Positions 7,079 to 15,238 are shown, counted from the stretch's first letter. The stretch is DNA of 26,817 nucleotides from UBA3855 sp964472035 (GCA_964472035.1 CAYYIT010000029.1:1-26817), one strand, 5' to 3'. A program made the numbers and translations. Notes: a model not told the origin generated them from the sequence alone.

Positions 7079-7432
7079 TTATTTCTGAAGTGCTTTCTGC
7101 CACTCAGCGGGACGGAACCCGACCAGCACTGTGTCCTCCGTCACGAGGATCGGACGCTTGACGAGCATGCCATCGCTTGCAAGCAGCTGCAGCTGTGCAT
7201 CCTCTGTCAGCTCCGGAAGCTTGTCCTTCAGCTCCATGGATCGGTACAGAAGACCGCTTGTGTTGAAAAACCGCTTCAGCGGCAAGCCGCTCTTTGCCTG
7301 CCATTCCTTCAGCTCCTCATAGCTGGGCTGTTCCTCCTTGATATTCCGTTCGGAATAGGAAAAACCATTCTCCTCGAGCCATTTTTTTGCCTTCTGGCAG
7401 GTGGTGCATTTAGGATAACAAATAAAAAGCAT
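7079..7432 (-). CDS. ArsC/Spx family thioredoxin-fold protein
   Basis: The 117-residue protein has the ArsC/Spx fold: a redox C-x2-C at Cys9 and Cys12 (YPKCTTCQKA), then LKRFFNTSGLLYR, LLASDGMLVKRPILV and GFRPAEW at the C-terminus. KRP is the conserved basic motif of the family. The RNA-polymerase-binding Spx and the arsenate reductase-like YffB/MgsR members share this pattern, and sequence alone cannot separate them. No ars genes lie nearby, so arsenate reduction is not supported by context. ATG 7432 has GGAGGG upstream and its own promoter. Confidence 0.85.
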   Translation of the reverse strand: MLFICYPKCTTCQKAKKWLEENGFSYSERNIKEEQPSYEELKEWQAKSGLPLKRFFNTSGLLYRSMELKDKLPELTEDAQLQLLASDGMLVKRPILVTEDTVLVGFRPAEWQKALQK

Positions 7433-7467
7433 GGGGATCCCTCCGTTACTCTGATAGGTATGCTTTT

Positions 7468-7496
7468 ATTATATCACAAAATGAATCATATTGCAA
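7468..7496 (-). promoter_or_regulatory. Promoter of the ArsC/Spx-like gene
   Basis: On the minus strand TTGCAA (7496-7491), 17 bp, TATAAT (7473-7468), with TGA just before the -10 box. Confidence 0.83.
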
Positions 7497-7541
7497 GCCG
7501 CGAATTCCCTGTATTTACACGCTCCAACAATCCAATTCCGC

Positions 7542-7570
7542 TTGACAAGCCGCATGTTTTCTGGTATACT
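7542..7570 (+). promoter_or_regulatory. Promoter of the LTA-synthase-like gene
   Basis: A consensus TTGACA (7542-7547) and TATACT (7565-7570) have a 17-bp spacer. The leader of about 80 nt ends in a small hairpin (CGCTT/AAGCG) just before the ribosome-binding site. Confidence 0.88.
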
Positions 7571-7658
7571 TATATAAATGTGTGATATGCAGTTTATTGA
7601 AGTTGCACAAAAAACAAGAATGAAAACGAACGCTTAGCAAAGCGGTAGGAGAGTATAT

Positions 7659-9425
7659 ATGAAAATTCCAACGATCCGCAGCGAACGCAGTGCGATCATC
7701 ACAGCACTGCTGTTCCCGGTACTTTTAGAGATCGGACTCTATTATAATGTCATCTGGTACGTCCAGATCTTCAACATTCTGCTGATGCTGATCCTGTATG
7801 CATTATTCGGCGTGCTGTTCCGCAGGATCCGGCCTTCCATGATCTGCCTGACGATCCTGATGCTGGCGCTCTCGATCGGAAATGAATTCTCGATCAATGC
7901 GCGCTCCGTCGCCTTCCAGATCAGTGATTTCTTCTGCATCGCCGATGCGCTCCGTCTATCGGGACGCTACCAGTTCATCGTGACCTGGGGCATGGTGAGA
8001 GCCGCCGTGGTCGGTGCGGGTCTGCTTACGATCGCACTTGTGCTGCTGCGAGGCTATGACGACAGCCGTTACCGCCGCCGAAACTTCTACTCAAGCGCGG
8101 CTGCGTTCTGTCTTGCGCTGCCGCTTTCCACATTTACCGGAATCGAGAATTACTGCGACGGCGACATCAAATTCGATATCAACACCTTTACCCAAGAGAA
8201 TGGCGTGCTGTATTCGCTGTTCGTGGAGCTCAAGCAGCATGTCATAGCGGTGCCTGCCAACTATTCGCAGGAGCAGGCCAAGGAGACACTTGACTGGGAT
8301 GGTACCGCCTCCGCGGAAAACATGCCCAATATCATTGTCGTGATGAATGAATCACTGACGGATTATGACCTTGTCGGCGAGCTTCCTCTCACTGAGGACA
8401 TCCTCCCGTTCTATCACAGCATGGAGGAAAACTGCATCAAGGGACGCGCTTATTCCTCCGTGTTCGGCGGATATACCTGCAATTCCGAGTGGGAATTCCT
8501 GACCGGTCATACCATGGCGTTCCTTCCGGTCACCAATGTGCCGTATAACCAGTACTTCGAAACCGAGACCCAGTCCCTTGCAAGCTCCCTGAAGGAAGCC
8601 GGCTATGCCACCTGCGCGATCCACCCCTATTACGGCGTGGAATGGAATCGGGATGTCAATTATCCCCTGATGGGATTTGAGACATTCGTCACCGGTCCTG
8701 ATTTCGGTGATGCGTCCGGCGAGGTGCCCGAAGGCATGGAGGAAGACCTCTATTTCGGTGATCTTGAGTACATCCGCGGCTTCATCAGTGACGCCGAGAA
8801 TTACCGCAAAGTCATTGAAGTGATGGAGGAGAAGGAATCCGGCAAACCGCAGTTCATCTTCAATATCACCATCCAGAACCATGGCTCCTACGGCTATGAG
8901 GGCGATGATTTTGAGAGCGAGGCGCTCTGCACCGGCGCCGAGGATCCGATCAATCAGTATCTCACCATTGCGCACGAAAGTGACAGGGCCTTTGAAGAAC
9001 TGATCACCTATTTTGAGACCTATCCCGAAGATACCATCATCCTGATGTTCGGCGATCACCAGCCGGCACTGGACATGCCCTATACACAGCTTTACGCGGA
9101 TCCTGACAATTCCGTTGCCGTCCGTGAAGCGAACTATACCGTTCCCTATGTGATGTGGGCGAACTACGATGTGGAATGGGAAGCGCAGGAGGACATCAGT
9201 CTGAACTACCTCTCCGCGCTGCTCAAGCAGAATGCAGGGCTTGCGCTGGATCAGTGGGATACCTTCCGCCTTGATGCCATGCAGCAGTATCCTGTTCTGA
9301 ATCCCTACGGTGTTATGGACAGTACCAGAACCTTCCGTTCCTTGCCCGAAACATTGGAAGAATCCCCGTTGCTGCAGGAATATGAATGCCTGCAATACTA
9401 CCGCGTCTTTGATGCAGCTGAATAA
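7659..9425 (+). CDS. LTA synthase family protein (membrane sulfatase-fold phosphoglycerol transferase)
   Basis: The 588-residue protein has about five membrane helices in residues 12-155, then an extracellular sulfatase-fold domain. LtaS-type residues are visible: PNIIVVMNES with metal ligand Glu231, GGYTCNSEWEFLTG with the nucleophile Thr273, QNHGSY with His408, and FGDHQP with Asp466-His467. Such enzymes polymerise or transfer glycerol phosphate from phosphatidylglycerol to make lipoteichoic acid or a related glycolipid polymer outside the cell. ATG 7659 has TAGGAGAG upstream. The gene stands alone between its promoter and a strong terminator. Whether it is a true polymerase or a primase cannot be told. 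Confidence 0.87.
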   Translation: MKIPTIRSERSAIITALLFPVLLEIGLYYNVIWYVQIFNILLMLILYALFGVLFRRIRPSMICLTILMLALSIGNEFSINARSVAFQISDFFCIADALRLSGRYQFIVTWGMVRAAVVGAGLLTIALVLLRGYDDSRYRRRNFYSSAAAFCLALPLSTFTGIENYCDGDIKFDINTFTQENGVLYSLFVELKQHVIAVPANYSQEQAKETLDWDGTASAENMPNIIVVMNESLTDYDLVGELPLTEDILPFYHSMEENCIKGRAYSSVFGGYTCNSEWEFLTGHTMAFLPVTNVPYNQYFETETQSLASSLKEAGYATCAIHPYYGVEWNRDVNYPLMGFETFVTGPDFGDASGEVPEGMEEDLYFGDLEYIRGFISDAENYRKVIEVMEEKESGKPQFIFNITIQNHGSYGYEGDDFESEALCTGAEDPINQYLTIAHESDRAFEELITYFETYPEDTIILMFGDHQPALDMPYTQLYADPDNSVAVREANYTVPYVMWANYDVEWEAQEDISLNYLSALLKQNAGLALDQWDTFRLDAMQQYPVLNPYGVMDSTRTFRSLPETLEESPLLQEYECLQYYRVFDAAE

Positions 9426-9447
9426 CCGGATCGCAGGATCGATCCTG

Positions 9448-9486
9448 AAGTTCCCTGGAAGCATTACGCTTCCGGGGAACTTTTTT
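9448..9486 (+). terminator. Intrinsic terminator of the LTA-synthase-like gene
   Basis: A 15-bp stem (9448-9462 with 9468-9482, one G-T wobble) has a 5-nt loop and continues into T's to 9486. Confidence 0.93.
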
Positions 9487-9488
9487 GC

Positions 9489-9540
9489 ATGCAGACAAGC
9501 AGGGTTTGTCTGCATATTTTCTGCCTTCCGCACATAGGAT
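9489..9540 (+). promoter_or_regulatory. Possible sigma-E promoter with an overlapping inverted repeat, ahead of spoIIIA
   Basis: GCATATT (9512-9518) and CATAGGAT (9533-9540) are 14 bp apart. They resemble the sporulation sigma-E boxes (KMATATT and CATACAMT), and spoIIIA is a sigma-E operon in Bacillus. A perfect 10-bp inverted repeat (9489-9498 with 9506-9515, 7-bp spacer) overlaps the -35 region and could be an operator. Caution: the predicted start would leave only about 12 nt before the first codon. Confidence 0.45.
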
Positions 9541-9558
9541 GGAACAGAAAAGGAAGTG

Positions 9559-10479
9559 ATGGACTTGCAGAACATTGAAAACCTGATGACCGTCCTTGAC
9601 TATCTCCCCCACAATGTCAGACAAGCGATCCGCCAGCTGCCCGCAGCGCAGCGCGCGGACATTCAGGAGATCCGTCTTCGGACGCACCGTCCCGTCAGCA
9701 TAGTTATGAAGGGGGAGGAACTCTTCCTGACTCAAGCCGATGGACTTGCCCGACTGCCGGAACAGGCGATATCCCTTAATACCGAGGAGATCGCGCGTTC
9801 CTTTCAGGCTGTCTGTTCCTATTCGGTCTACAGTCACGAACGCGACCTTGCCGAAGGTTTTGTCACCATCCGGGGCGGCTGCCGTGTCGGTATCTGCGGG
9901 ACAGCCAATCTCCGGCAGGGGGAGGGGATGACGCTCCGGCATATCAGCAGTATGAACTTCCGCATAGCCGGTGCCTACCCCGGAATTGCAGAATCCGTCT
10001 GGAACCAGATCGGACAGAAGCCTGCAGGGATCCTCGTTGCAGGTCCCGTCGGCAGCGGAAAAACCACATTTCTGCGTGATCTCTGCCGCCTGATCGGAAA
10101 CCGCTGCCGGACAGCCCTCATCGATGAAAGAGGGGAGCTGGCCGCAATGCAGCGAGGGATCCCCCAGCATGAGATCGGAAGGCTGACCGATGTGCTGGAC
10201 GGCTATCCAAGAGCTGTCGGGATCCTGACAGCGCTGCGCGTCATGAGTCCGCAGGTCATCGTCTGTGATGAGATCAGCACCGGACGGGATGCGGACGCGA
10301 TCTTACAGGCAAGCGGCTGCGGTGTATCCTTTGCAGCAAGCTGTCATGCAGGGGAACTGGATGACCTGTCCCGAAGAACCGTTCTTCGTCCGCTGATCGA
10401 GAACGGTGTCTTCCGTTACTGCGTCCTGCTCGAACGAGCCGGCAGCATCCGCGCTGTAAGGAGGCTTGCGCATCCATGA
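9559..10479 (+). CDS. spoIIIAA: Stage III sporulation protein AA (ATPase)
   Basis: SpoIIIAA is the mother-cell ATPase of the SpoIIIA-SpoIIQ channel, a relative of secretion ATPases. In this 306-residue protein the Walker A motif GPVGSGKTT is at 162-170, DERGE at 189-193 and the Walker B VIVCDE near 233-238, followed by ALRVMSPQ-type sensor residues and the SCHAGELDDLSRR segment. ATG 9559 is preferred; a GTG at 9556 directly before it overlaps the AAGGAAG ribosome-binding site. The stop overlaps spoIIIAB by 4 bp (ATGA), so the genes are translationally coupled. Confidence 0.96.
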   Translation: MDLQNIENLMTVLDYLPHNVRQAIRQLPAAQRADIQEIRLRTHRPVSIVMKGEELFLTQADGLARLPEQAISLNTEEIARSFQAVCSYSVYSHERDLAEGFVTIRGGCRVGICGTANLRQGEGMTLRHISSMNFRIAGAYPGIAESVWNQIGQKPAGILVAGPVGSGKTTFLRDLCRLIGNRCRTALIDERGELAAMQRGIPQHEIGRLTDVLDGYPRAVGILTALRVMSPQVIVCDEISTGRDADAILQASGCGVSFAASCHAGELDDLSRRTVLRPLIENGVFRYCVLLERAGSIRAVRRLAHP

Positions 10480-10976
10480 AGCTTGTCGGAATTCTCTGCA
10501 TCGCCGGCGTCTGTATCAGTATGGGGCTGATGGTATCGCGGCGCATCCGCGATGAGGCACGGTACGTCGCAAGGCTTGTGATGCTGCTGGAGGACCTCAG
10601 GATCTACATACATTACCAGTGCCTTCCACTCGAGGAGCTGATCACGAAGCTTGCCGCACATCCGCAGTATCAGGACTTTGTGTTCCTGCAGCGGACAAAG
10701 GAGGCCTTCCATTCGGACAGGCTGCCGATGGCGATCTGGTGCGAACAGGTCAGGGGAGATCCGTGGGTCTCGGCACCTGCCAGTGAAATTCTGCTGTCGC
10801 TTGGCAGTGTACTCGGCGCCACGGATATCGAGGGGCAGCTTTCCGCACTGCAAAGTCATGCGATACAGATGCAGAAGCTTGCGGAGGAAACGAAGGAACG
10901 AAACGGAAAACGAGCAGCACTGAGCTGTCAGCTGGGCTTTCTGAGTGCAGCCATGCTGGCTGTGCTGCTGCTATAG
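10476..10976 (+). CDS. spoIIIAB: Stage III sporulation protein AB
   Basis: This 166-residue membrane protein has an N-terminal hydrophobic helix (about 2-20), a soluble helical domain with RYVARLVMLLEDLRIYIHYQCLPLEEL, and a C-terminal hydrophobic helix (150-166). SpoIIIAB has a GspF-like helical domain and is thought to link the AA ATPase to the membrane platform. The start overlaps the end of spoIIIAA by 4 bp; spoIIIAC starts 10 bp after the stop. Length and position match the family. Confidence 0.93.
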   Translation: MKLVGILCIAGVCISMGLMVSRRIRDEARYVARLVMLLEDLRIYIHYQCLPLEELITKLAAHPQYQDFVFLQRTKEAFHSDRLPMAIWCEQVRGDPWVSAPASEILLSLGSVLGATDIEGQLSALQSHAIQMQKLAEETKERNGKRAALSCQLGFLSAAMLAVLLL

Positions 10977-10986
10977 GAGGGGTCGG

Positions 10987-11181
10987 ATGGACATTGATCT
11001 GATTTTCAAGATCGCAGGGACCGGAATCATCGTGGCTGTACTCAATCTCGTTCTCAAACGTGCAGAACGCGAGGAACAGGCGATGATGACAACGCTCGCG
11101 GGCCTGATCGTAGTGCTGATGCTGATCATTGAGGAGATCAGCACCCTGTTCGAAACGGTCAAATCGGTATTCGGCCTATGA
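10987..11181 (+). CDS. spoIIIAC: Stage III sporulation protein AC
   Basis: A 64-residue protein with two membrane helices (about 7-24 and 37-53) joined by KRAEREEQAMM, as expected for SpoIIIAC, one of the small membrane subunits of the feeding-tube complex. ATG 10987 is chosen because GGAGGGG (10977-10983) precedes it; upstream in-frame codons would run into spoIIIAB. It overlaps spoIIIAD by 4 bp. Confidence 0.95.
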   Translation: MDIDLIFKIAGTGIIVAVLNLVLKRAEREEQAMMTTLAGLIVVLMLIIEEISTLFETVKSVFGL

Positions 11182-11564
11182 CGATGCCGTCGATCATTGC
11201 GTTCGGCATCTGCGGCTGCATCTTCTGTCTGGTGCTGAAGCAGTACCAGCGTCCGCAGAGCATCCTGCTGGGGATCGCAGTGTGCTGTATCCTTCTCGCC
11301 GCTGTGCTGCCGCAGGCAGAGGAACTGATCGGCAGTGCCTCCGCATTTTTTACCCAGACCGGCATGGAGCCGGAATATTTTGCGATCCTCTGCAAGGCAC
11401 TTGGCATTGCGTATCTGACCCAGCTTGGCATGGACATCTGCCGTGACTGCGGAGAGAATGCGATCGGTACCGCCGTTGAGATCAGCGGCAGGATCTGCCT
11501 TGCCGTGCTGACGCTGCCGCTGTTTACCACGATCGCAGGGACCATAGTGGAGGTGATCGGATGA
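11178..11564 (+). CDS. spoIIIAD: Stage III sporulation protein AD
   Basis: The 128-residue protein has three or four hydrophobic helices and the family stretch EPEYFAILCKALGIAYLTQLGMDICRDCGENAIG near its middle. SpoIIIAD is a membrane subunit of the mother-cell half of the channel, related in size and topology to SpoIIIAC. Both ends overlap neighbours by 4 bp (ATGA), so it is translated in a coupled way with AC and AE. Confidence 0.95.
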   Translation: MTMPSIIAFGICGCIFCLVLKQYQRPQSILLGIAVCCILLAAVLPQAEELIGSASAFFTQTGMEPEYFAILCKALGIAYLTQLGMDICRDCGENAIGTAVEISGRICLAVLTLPLFTTIAGTIVEVIG

Positions 11565-12706
11565 AGCCATGGAAAATCGTGCTGCTGGTGGTTCTGGGGA
11601 TCCTGCTGTGCAGTCCGCTCTGTGCGAGCGCAGAAACGCAGTATACCTACGAGGAATCCCTCGTCCCCCTCCTGAACGCCACCGGTATGCAGGAGCTTCT
11701 GGAGGAACAGGCGCTGGAGGACATGCTGTCGGAGCAGGGCGTCAGCCTTTCCGAACCGGAGACGCTGACGGGATTTTCCTTCACTGCCTTTCTTGGCAAT
11801 ATGCTTGACCAACTGAGCGGAATGTTCCGTGCGCCGCTGAAGCTCCTTGCGTCCATCAGCGGGATCATCCTTTTCACCGCATTCGTGACAAGCCTTCGGA
11901 GCAGCCGCAGCACGCTGTCGGAATTGTATGAAATGATCTGTACGTTGTGCGTGGTCGGAATTCTGAGCCAGCCGTTCCGTGAAGTACTGCTGCACGCCTC
12001 GCAGGCGCTGGAACGCAGTGCTGGCTTCATGCTGTCGTTTTCCGCGATCTTCGGTGCCGTGCTGACCGTCAGCGGCGGCATCACAACAGCTGCCGCGTAT
12101 CAGACAGCAATGGTGGCACTCTGTCAGCTTGCCATGCAGCTTGCCGCCAATGTGATGCTGCCGCTTCTGAGTATGTGCATGGCGATGGGGATCGTGGATG
12201 CAGCCAATCCCTCGATCTCGCTGGAGGGGATGGTGCGTCTGGTACATAAGATCACTGTCTGGCTGCTGGGATTCCTGATGGCGGTCTTTCTCGGATTCCT
12301 GTCGATCCAGAGTATGGTGTCGCTTTCCGCAGACCATATGTCCTCCAAGACCTCGAAATATGTGATCTCCAATGCCATTCCGTTCGTCGGAGGCGCTGTC
12401 TCGGATGCCTACTCCGCTGTGCTGGGAAGTCTTGGCGTGCTGCGGTCTTCCACCGGAATGATCGGTGTGCTTTCCCTTCTGGTGGTGCTGCTGCCCATGC
12501 TGCTGCAGCTCGGCGTGTACAGGCTTGTGACAGCAGCCGCAGCGGCGATCGCGGATCTGTTCGCTGCCGGAAGTCTTGCAAGGCTTCTGAAAACCATGGA
12601 ATGCGTGCTTTCCACAGCGTTTTCGATCGCCGTCAGCTTTTCTGTGATGTTTGTGGTTTCCACAGCCATTATGCTTATGCTCGCATCGGGTCTGCAGCTG
12701 ACATGA
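11561..12706 (+). CDS. spoIIIAE: Stage III sporulation protein AE
   Basis: The largest channel subunit of the operon, 381 residues. A cleavable-looking signal peptide (hydrophobic core 5-20, then SPLCASA-ET) is followed by an outer-facing segment of about 70 residues with an acidic coil, then a set of six or seven membrane helices with ISGIILFTAFV, SVSGGITTAAAYQT-like and ISNAIPFVGGAVSDAYSAVLGSLG stretches typical of SpoIIIAE. GGAGGTGATC stands just ahead of ATG 11561. It overlaps spoIIIAD by 4 bp. Confidence 0.96.
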   Translation: MKPWKIVLLVVLGILLCSPLCASAETQYTYEESLVPLLNATGMQELLEEQALEDMLSEQGVSLSEPETLTGFSFTAFLGNMLDQLSGMFRAPLKLLASISGIILFTAFVTSLRSSRSTLSELYEMICTLCVVGILSQPFREVLLHASQALERSAGFMLSFSAIFGAVLTVSGGITTAAAYQTAMVALCQLAMQLAANVMLPLLSMCMAMGIVDAANPSISLEGMVRLVHKITVWLLGFLMAVFLGFLSIQSMVSLSADHMSSKTSKYVISNAIPFVGGAVSDAYSAVLGSLGVLRSSTGMIGVLSLLVVLLPMLLQLGVYRLVTAAAAAIADLFAAGSLARLLKTMECVLSTAFSIAVSFSVMFVVSTAIMLMLASGLQLT

Positions 12707-12718
12707 AAGGGGAGGACA

Positions 12719-13189
12719 ATGGAACAAATCAGAATGATCGTAACGGGCGCATGCATGCTGAGTCTTGCCGTCGGGATCTGCCATATGATCCGTCCATCCA
12801 AAGCATTTGAACAGCAGGTGCGTTTTCTGGTGTCCATGCTGTTTGTTGCATGTATCACGAAGCCTTTTCTCGATTTGGAGCTTTCGCCGGTTTCGGAGGT
12901 AATGGACACGGCGGAGGTATCCGCGCAGTCCGTGGAGCTGGAGGCGGAGAAGGAGACCCAGATCCTCGAAGCCACCAGGCTTCAGACACAGACTGCTATC
13001 GTGCAGTTCCTCAGCACCAACGGGATCCCCGATGCCGAGGTAACAGCATGTATGCATATCGATGCAACGGGATGCATATCCATTAGTGAGGTCAGCGTTA
13101 CGTGCAGCAATGTACAGAATGCCGCAAGCCTGCTGCAGTCCGTTCTGGGAGAGGGGGTGATGCTCCATGTTACGGAAGCTGCTTCGTAA
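12719..13189 (+). CDS. spoIIIAF: Stage III sporulation protein AF
   Basis: A 156-residue protein with two N-terminal membrane helices (about 6-22 and 36-51, ending KPFLDLEL) and a soluble C-terminal domain of about 90 residues of ring-building-motif type, as in SpoIIIAF. ATG 12719 follows GGGGAGG (12709-12715). The last 23 bp overlap spoIIIAG. The protein helps anchor the multiring channel in the mother-cell membrane. Confidence 0.93.
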   Translation: MEQIRMIVTGACMLSLAVGICHMIRPSKAFEQQVRFLVSMLFVACITKPFLDLELSPVSEVMDTAEVSAQSVELEAEKETQILEATRLQTQTAIVQFLSTNGIPDAEVTACMHIDATGCISISEVSVTCSNVQNAASLLQSVLGEGVMLHVTEAAS

Positions 13190-13691
13190 ATACAAAAAGC
13201 AGGATCTGCAGCGATATGCCGTGGTGCTTCTTGGCCTGATCGGAATGGCTTGCATTCTGTTCTCGTCATTTTCGGATACTGCGCCGGATGCTCCCGTCGC
13301 CGAGACCCGGAAGACGGAAGAAACCCCGGAGGAGTACCGCTGCCGGATGCAGGAGGAGCTTGCACAGATCCTTGCTTCCATGTCCGGTGTCGGGCGCGTG
13401 CAGGTGCTTGTGACCGTTTCAGGCAGTGAAGAATATCACTATGCCACACAGGGCAGCAGTCTTGTGACGGACGAGCAAGTCAAGCACAGCAATACCTACG
13501 TCACCGTCGGCGGCAGCAAGGAGCAGGCACTTGTGGAATCGGTCGCGCATCCTGCGATCACAGGTGTGGTCGTTGCCTGTGACGGCGGCAGCCGCAGTAC
13601 GGTGCAGGAAGCTGTGTACCGTGCAGTATCTGTTGCCTGCGGCATTTCTACTGCACAGATCTATGTGACCAGTCTCAGTTCTGCGGGATAG
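13167..13691 (+). CDS. spoIIIAG: Stage III sporulation protein AG
   Basis: SpoIIIAG forms a large ring in the intermembrane space between mother cell and forespore. This 174-residue protein has a basic N-terminus, one membrane helix (about 17-35), a Pro/Glu linker, then the ring-building domain with LAQILASMSGVGRVQVLVTV and VAHPAITGVVVACDGGSRSTVQEAVYRAVS. The GAGGGGGTGA ribosome-binding site and the start lie inside the end of spoIIIAF. At 174 residues it is shorter than the Bacillus protein of about 229 residues; the linker is the shorter part. Confidence 0.95.
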   Translation: MLRKLLRKYKKQDLQRYAVVLLGLIGMACILFSSFSDTAPDAPVAETRKTEETPEEYRCRMQEELAQILASMSGVGRVQVLVTVSGSEEYHYATQGSSLVTDEQVKHSNTYVTVGGSKEQALVESVAHPAITGVVVACDGGSRSTVQEAVYRAVSVACGISTAQIYVTSLSSAG

Positions 13692-13728
13692 CACTTTCCC
13701 GCAGCGTCTTACGAAAGGAGCATGTACC

Positions 13729-14298
13729 ATGAAAAAACCGTCCTTTATCATCGGCAAACGCCAGATCATCCTGTCCTGTCTTACCCTGATGCTGGCAATT
13801 GCGGTCTACATCAATTACTCGCTTTCAAATACCGAGCTTCCGGTCAGTACGCCGACTGGTGAAATGACCGCCCAGAACGAAAACTACGGCGATACGGAAT
13901 TTGTCAATGCCGAGCCATCCGGTGAACAGACCGCAGCAGCTGCGGACACGGAGGATTATTTCGCACAGGCAAGACTTGAGAAGACCACGAACCGCGATCA
14001 GGCAGTGCAGACACTCCAGATGATCATCGGCGGCGGAGACCTGACCGAGGATGAGGCGATCACCACCGCGCTCAACGCCGTGGAGCTGTCCGCGCTCATC
14101 GAAAGCGAGGGCAATATCGAATCCCTTATCAAATCCCAGGGCTTTGATGACTGCGTGGTCTACCTCGACGGTGAAAGCGCAAAGGTCGTTGTCCGTTCGG
14201 ATGGGCTTGAAGCTGCCGATGCCGCACTGATCAAAGACATCATTTTAGGCGAGGTTTCAATTTCTTCAGAAAATATCAGAATTTTTGAAGTAAAATAG
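13729..14298 (+). CDS. spoIIIAH: Stage III sporulation protein AH
   Basis: SpoIIIAH binds SpoIIQ across the intermembrane space and so joins the two halves of the channel. This 189-residue protein has one membrane helix (about 13-32, ending INYSLSN), a variable linker of about 50 residues rich in Glu, Thr and Ala, and a YscJ/FliF-like domain: DYFAQARLEKTTNRDQAVQTLQ, then SLIKSQGFDDCVVYLDGESAKVVVRS. AAAGGAG precedes ATG 13729. This is the last gene of the operon; a sigma-A promoter follows at once. Confidence 0.96.
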   Translation: MKKPSFIIGKRQIILSCLTLMLAIAVYINYSLSNTELPVSTPTGEMTAQNENYGDTEFVNAEPSGEQTAAAADTEDYFAQARLEKTTNRDQAVQTLQMIIGGGDLTEDEAITTALNAVELSALIESEGNIESLIKSQGFDDCVVYLDGESAKVVVRSDGLEAADAALIKDIILGEVSISSENIRIFEVK

Positions 14299-14327
14299 TT
14301 GTACTTTTCTGATTTTTTTGGTATAAT
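14299..14327 (+). promoter_or_regulatory. Sigma-A promoter of the asp23-nusB-xse-isp gene run
   Basis: TTGTAC (14299-14304), 17 bp, TATAAT (14322-14327) preceded by TGG. It starts one base after the spoIIIAH stop. The leader of about 87 nt holds two hairpins: 14340-14347/14352-14359, and TGGAA/TTCCA at 14369-14383. This promoter would let vegetative genes be expressed apart from the sporulation operon. Confidence 0.83.
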
Positions 14328-14420
14328 AGAAAGTAGGTAGGTTTTTAAGCGTAAAAACCGTACAAATCTGGAAATATATTCCAATTTAAGAAAATTGTGT
14401 CAAAGAAAGGATGTTGTCAC

Positions 14421-14738
14421 ATGGATAAGGTACAGTCCGGAGGTCGTACGATCAATATTTCTGATGAGGTGCTTGGCAGAGTTGCAGCCCTCGCAGTAAA
14501 TGATGTGGAAGGTGTTGCAAAGCTTGCACCGAAGAAGCTTGGCGCAGCCCCCGTGGCAATTGAGAATCTCGGCGGCGCCATCTCTGTATGTGTCAGAGTC
14601 ATTCTCAAGAGCGGCTACCGTGCAGTGACCGTCGCAAAGCAGATCCAGCTTGCTGTGAAGAACGGTGTTCAGGACATGACGGGTGTCACAGCCGTACATG
14701 TCAATGTTGAAGTAAGCGGAATCGAATTTGAAGCATAA
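14421..14738 (+). CDS. Asp23/Gls24 family envelope stress response protein (YqhY-like)
   Basis: The 105-residue protein has the full Asp23 domain: a glycine-rich N-terminus, ISDEVLGRVAALAVNDVEGVAKL, then VRVILKSGYRAVTVAKQIQLAVKNGVQDMTGVTAVHVNVEVSGI. The YqhY paralogue in Bacillus also lies just upstream of nusB and is linked to control of acetyl-CoA carboxylase, but accBC are missing here. ATG 14421 is chosen because AAAGGA (14406-14411) lies 9 bp upstream; an in-frame GTG at 14397 has no such site. No membrane segment is seen, so it is cytoplasmic. Confidence 0.92.
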   Translation: MDKVQSGGRTINISDEVLGRVAALAVNDVEGVAKLAPKKLGAAPVAIENLGGAISVCVRVILKSGYRAVTVAKQIQLAVKNGVQDMTGVTAVHVNVEVSGIEFEA

Positions 14739-14745
14739 CGGCTGT

Positions 14746-14772
14746 CCGGTATGCAGCACTGCTGTATACCGG
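14746..14772 (+). promoter_or_regulatory. Hairpin between the asp23 gene and nusB
   Basis: A 12-bp stem (14746-14757 with 14761-14772, one G-T wobble) with a 3-nt loop ACT lies 8 bp after the asp23 stop. There is no T-tract, so it is more likely an RNA processing or stability element, or a weak attenuator, than a terminator. Confidence 0.6.
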
Positions 14773-14812
14773 TACCGGTCATTCCAGGAATCGTAACAAA
14801 CAGGAGGTTATC

Positions 14813-15238
14813 ATGACAAAACGTCAGTGCAGAGAAAATGCGTATTTATTGTTGTTCGAGGCATCCCTTCGGGATGACACCCCCGAGGAACTGTATGCGA
14901 TCGCAGAAGAGGTAGAAGAGATCGTAGTGGATGACAATGTCAAGCAGCTGGTAGAAGGTGTTCTGGCACATACCGAGGAGCTTGACAAGATCATCGCATC
15001 CTTCAGCAAGAAGCGCGCGATCGGCAGAATCCCGAGAATCAATCTGATCCTGCTGCGTATGGCGATTTACGAGATCAAGTATCTCCCGAAGACGCCGGTG
15101 AATGTTGCTGTCAGTGAGGCGGTCGACATCTCCCAGAAGTACACCTATCAGGAGGACACCGCATTCATCAACGGTGTGCTCGGTGCATATACACGCAGCC
15201 TGCCGCCGCGTGAGGAAGCCGCTTCGGAGGAAGTGTAA
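14813..15238 (+). CDS. nusB: Transcription antitermination factor NusB
   Basis: NusB, 141 residues, is an all-helical RNA-binding protein that with S10 joins the antitermination complex on rRNA leaders. Signatures are KRQCRENAYLLLFEASL at the N-terminus, IGRIPRINLILLRMAIYEI in the middle and TPVNVAVSEAVDISQKYTYQEDTAFINGVLGA near the end. ATG 14813 has AGGAGG 10 bp upstream. Its TAA overlaps the ATG of the next gene by one base. Confidence 0.97.
   Translation: MTKRQCRENAYLLLFEASLRDDTPEELYAIAEEVEEIVVDDNVKQLVEGVLAHTEELDKIIASFSKKRAIGRIPRINLILLRMAIYEIKYLPKTPVNVAVSEAVDISQKYTYQEDTAFINGVLGAYTRSLPPREEAASEEV

Noticed and set aside
7079..7432. Calling the ArsC/Spx-like protein an arsenate reductase
   Set aside because: No arsenic resistance genes lie nearby and the family includes regulators with the same C-x2-C and KRP pattern.
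11159..13381. Minus-strand ORF of 740 codons opposite spoIIIAD-AG
   Set aside because: His/Arg/Gln-rich composition typical of an antisense shadow of GC-rich codons; the plus strand carries well-defined spoIIIA genes.
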